DNA of 64,000 bases, taken from Shimia isoporae (GTDB taxonomy: Bacteria > Pseudomonadota > Alphaproteobacteria > Rhodobacterales > Rhodobacteraceae). The translations under genes were made by a program, and so were the position numbers. The notes below the pieces were generated by a model. That model searched no databases, was not told the origin of the DNA, and worked only from the letters and a program-made list of their open reading frames with translations. This document shows, one piece after another, positions 63,775 through 64,000 of the stretch; the first letter of the stretch is position 1, and each line of letters opens with the position of its first letter. The DNA is taken from assembly GCF_004346865.1 (NCBI RefSeq), contig NZ_SMGR01000006.1:56729-120728 (forward strand). Direction: 5' to 3'.

Positions 63775-63923
63775 ATGGTCACAATCCGAGTTTCAGGCCC
63801 TTTCGGACGGATAAAACCACGCATTACCCCCCGCAAACACCTCCCAAGGGAACAAAAAACAGGCGGTTTTCCGTTATTTTTCAGGGGCGGCGCATGTTTT
63901 TTGAAAAAACCTGAAAAAAGCGC

Positions 63924-63951
63924 TTGCGGCTGTTGGTAGTAAACCTTAGAA
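63924..63951 (+). promoter_or_regulatory. Strong promoter-like sequence, possible rRNA operon promoter
   Basis: TTGCGG (63924-63929), 16-bp spacer, TTAGAA (63946-63951), preceded by A/T tracts like an UP element and followed by a C-rich CCCCCCTCACCGG start region. This resembles rRNA promoters of Rhodobacterales as I know them. The transcript would leave the window to the right. The remaining bases 63775-63923 hold no gene. Confidence 0.45.
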
Positions 63952-64000
63952 CCCCCCTCACCGGCGGCGCTGAGGCGCTAACGGGACGCCAGACGGGGCG

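Overview
The window reads as a chromosomal segment of a marine alphaproteobacterium, most likely a roseobacter-type member of the Rhodobacterales. This is inferred from gene content and protein style (class II GlpX, an ArsJ/GAPDH arsenate module, dctQM, acyl-CoA catabolism genes, DUF3307, CcrM-type GANTC sites) and not from a marker gene. No rRNA gene, plasmid replication gene, integrase, transposase or CRISPR array is visible. Coding density is high.

Layout. 1-9295 is a D-xylose locus: xylH (cut by the window edge) and xylF, the ROK repressor gene xylR, and xylBA. A secreted FG-GAP/ASPIC protein and a di-haem cytochrome c peroxidase (MauG-like) sit between xylR and xylA. A shared palindromic half-site lies in front of both xylF/xylR and xylB. 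9425-14718 holds a copper operon (copA-cueR, with a MerR-type 19-bp spacer promoter), then TRAP permease genes dctQM without a binding-protein gene, then a TrmO-like methyltransferase gene. 15296-28780 is one 13.5-kb gene for a roughly 4,500-residue autotransporter made of about 46 immunoglobulin-like repeats arranged in a three-domain higher-order period. Two identical tRNA-Glu genes follow.

29196-37191 carries recJ, glpX, an RTX/VCBS protein, hom, a small lipoprotein, a TetR regulator and a pirin. 37426-44130 is a rightward acyl-CoA/lipid catabolic run: acyl-CoA ligase, alpha/beta hydrolase, nitronate monooxygenase, histidine phosphatase, APH-like phosphotransferase, SDR and thioesterase. 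44127-46142 is a class V aminotransferase gene divergent from an Lrp/AsnC regulator. 46212-49958 is an arsenic operon (arsR-acr3-GAPDH-arsJ) that can expel both arsenite and arsenate, the latter as 1-arseno-3-phosphoglycerate. 49980-53101 (minus strand) has a class III cyclase with TPRs and two unknown proteins. lepA follows.

55596-57180 is the accessory-looking stretch: nested hairpins, a GIY-YIG-like (T5orf172/MUG113) gene, palindromes with 3-nt loops, a 9-bp direct repeat on both sides, and an 880-bp gene-poor zone ending in a 13-bp perfect stem. 57181-60019 has a rhodanese gene and a small acyl carrier protein/ketosynthase/hot-dog dehydratase cluster. The last gene encodes a 1,024-residue ABC exporter-like protein whose nucleotide-binding domain has lost the Walker A, Walker B glutamate and H-loop residues and is fused to a cyclic-nucleotide-binding domain. 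The window closes with seven GANTC sites in 80 bp and a strong promoter-like sequence that resembles an rRNA operon leader.

The items I rank highest are the degenerate ABC/cNMP fusion, the phased GANTC array, the three-domain periodicity of the giant adhesin, and the possible 1-kb inserted element around the GIY-YIG gene.
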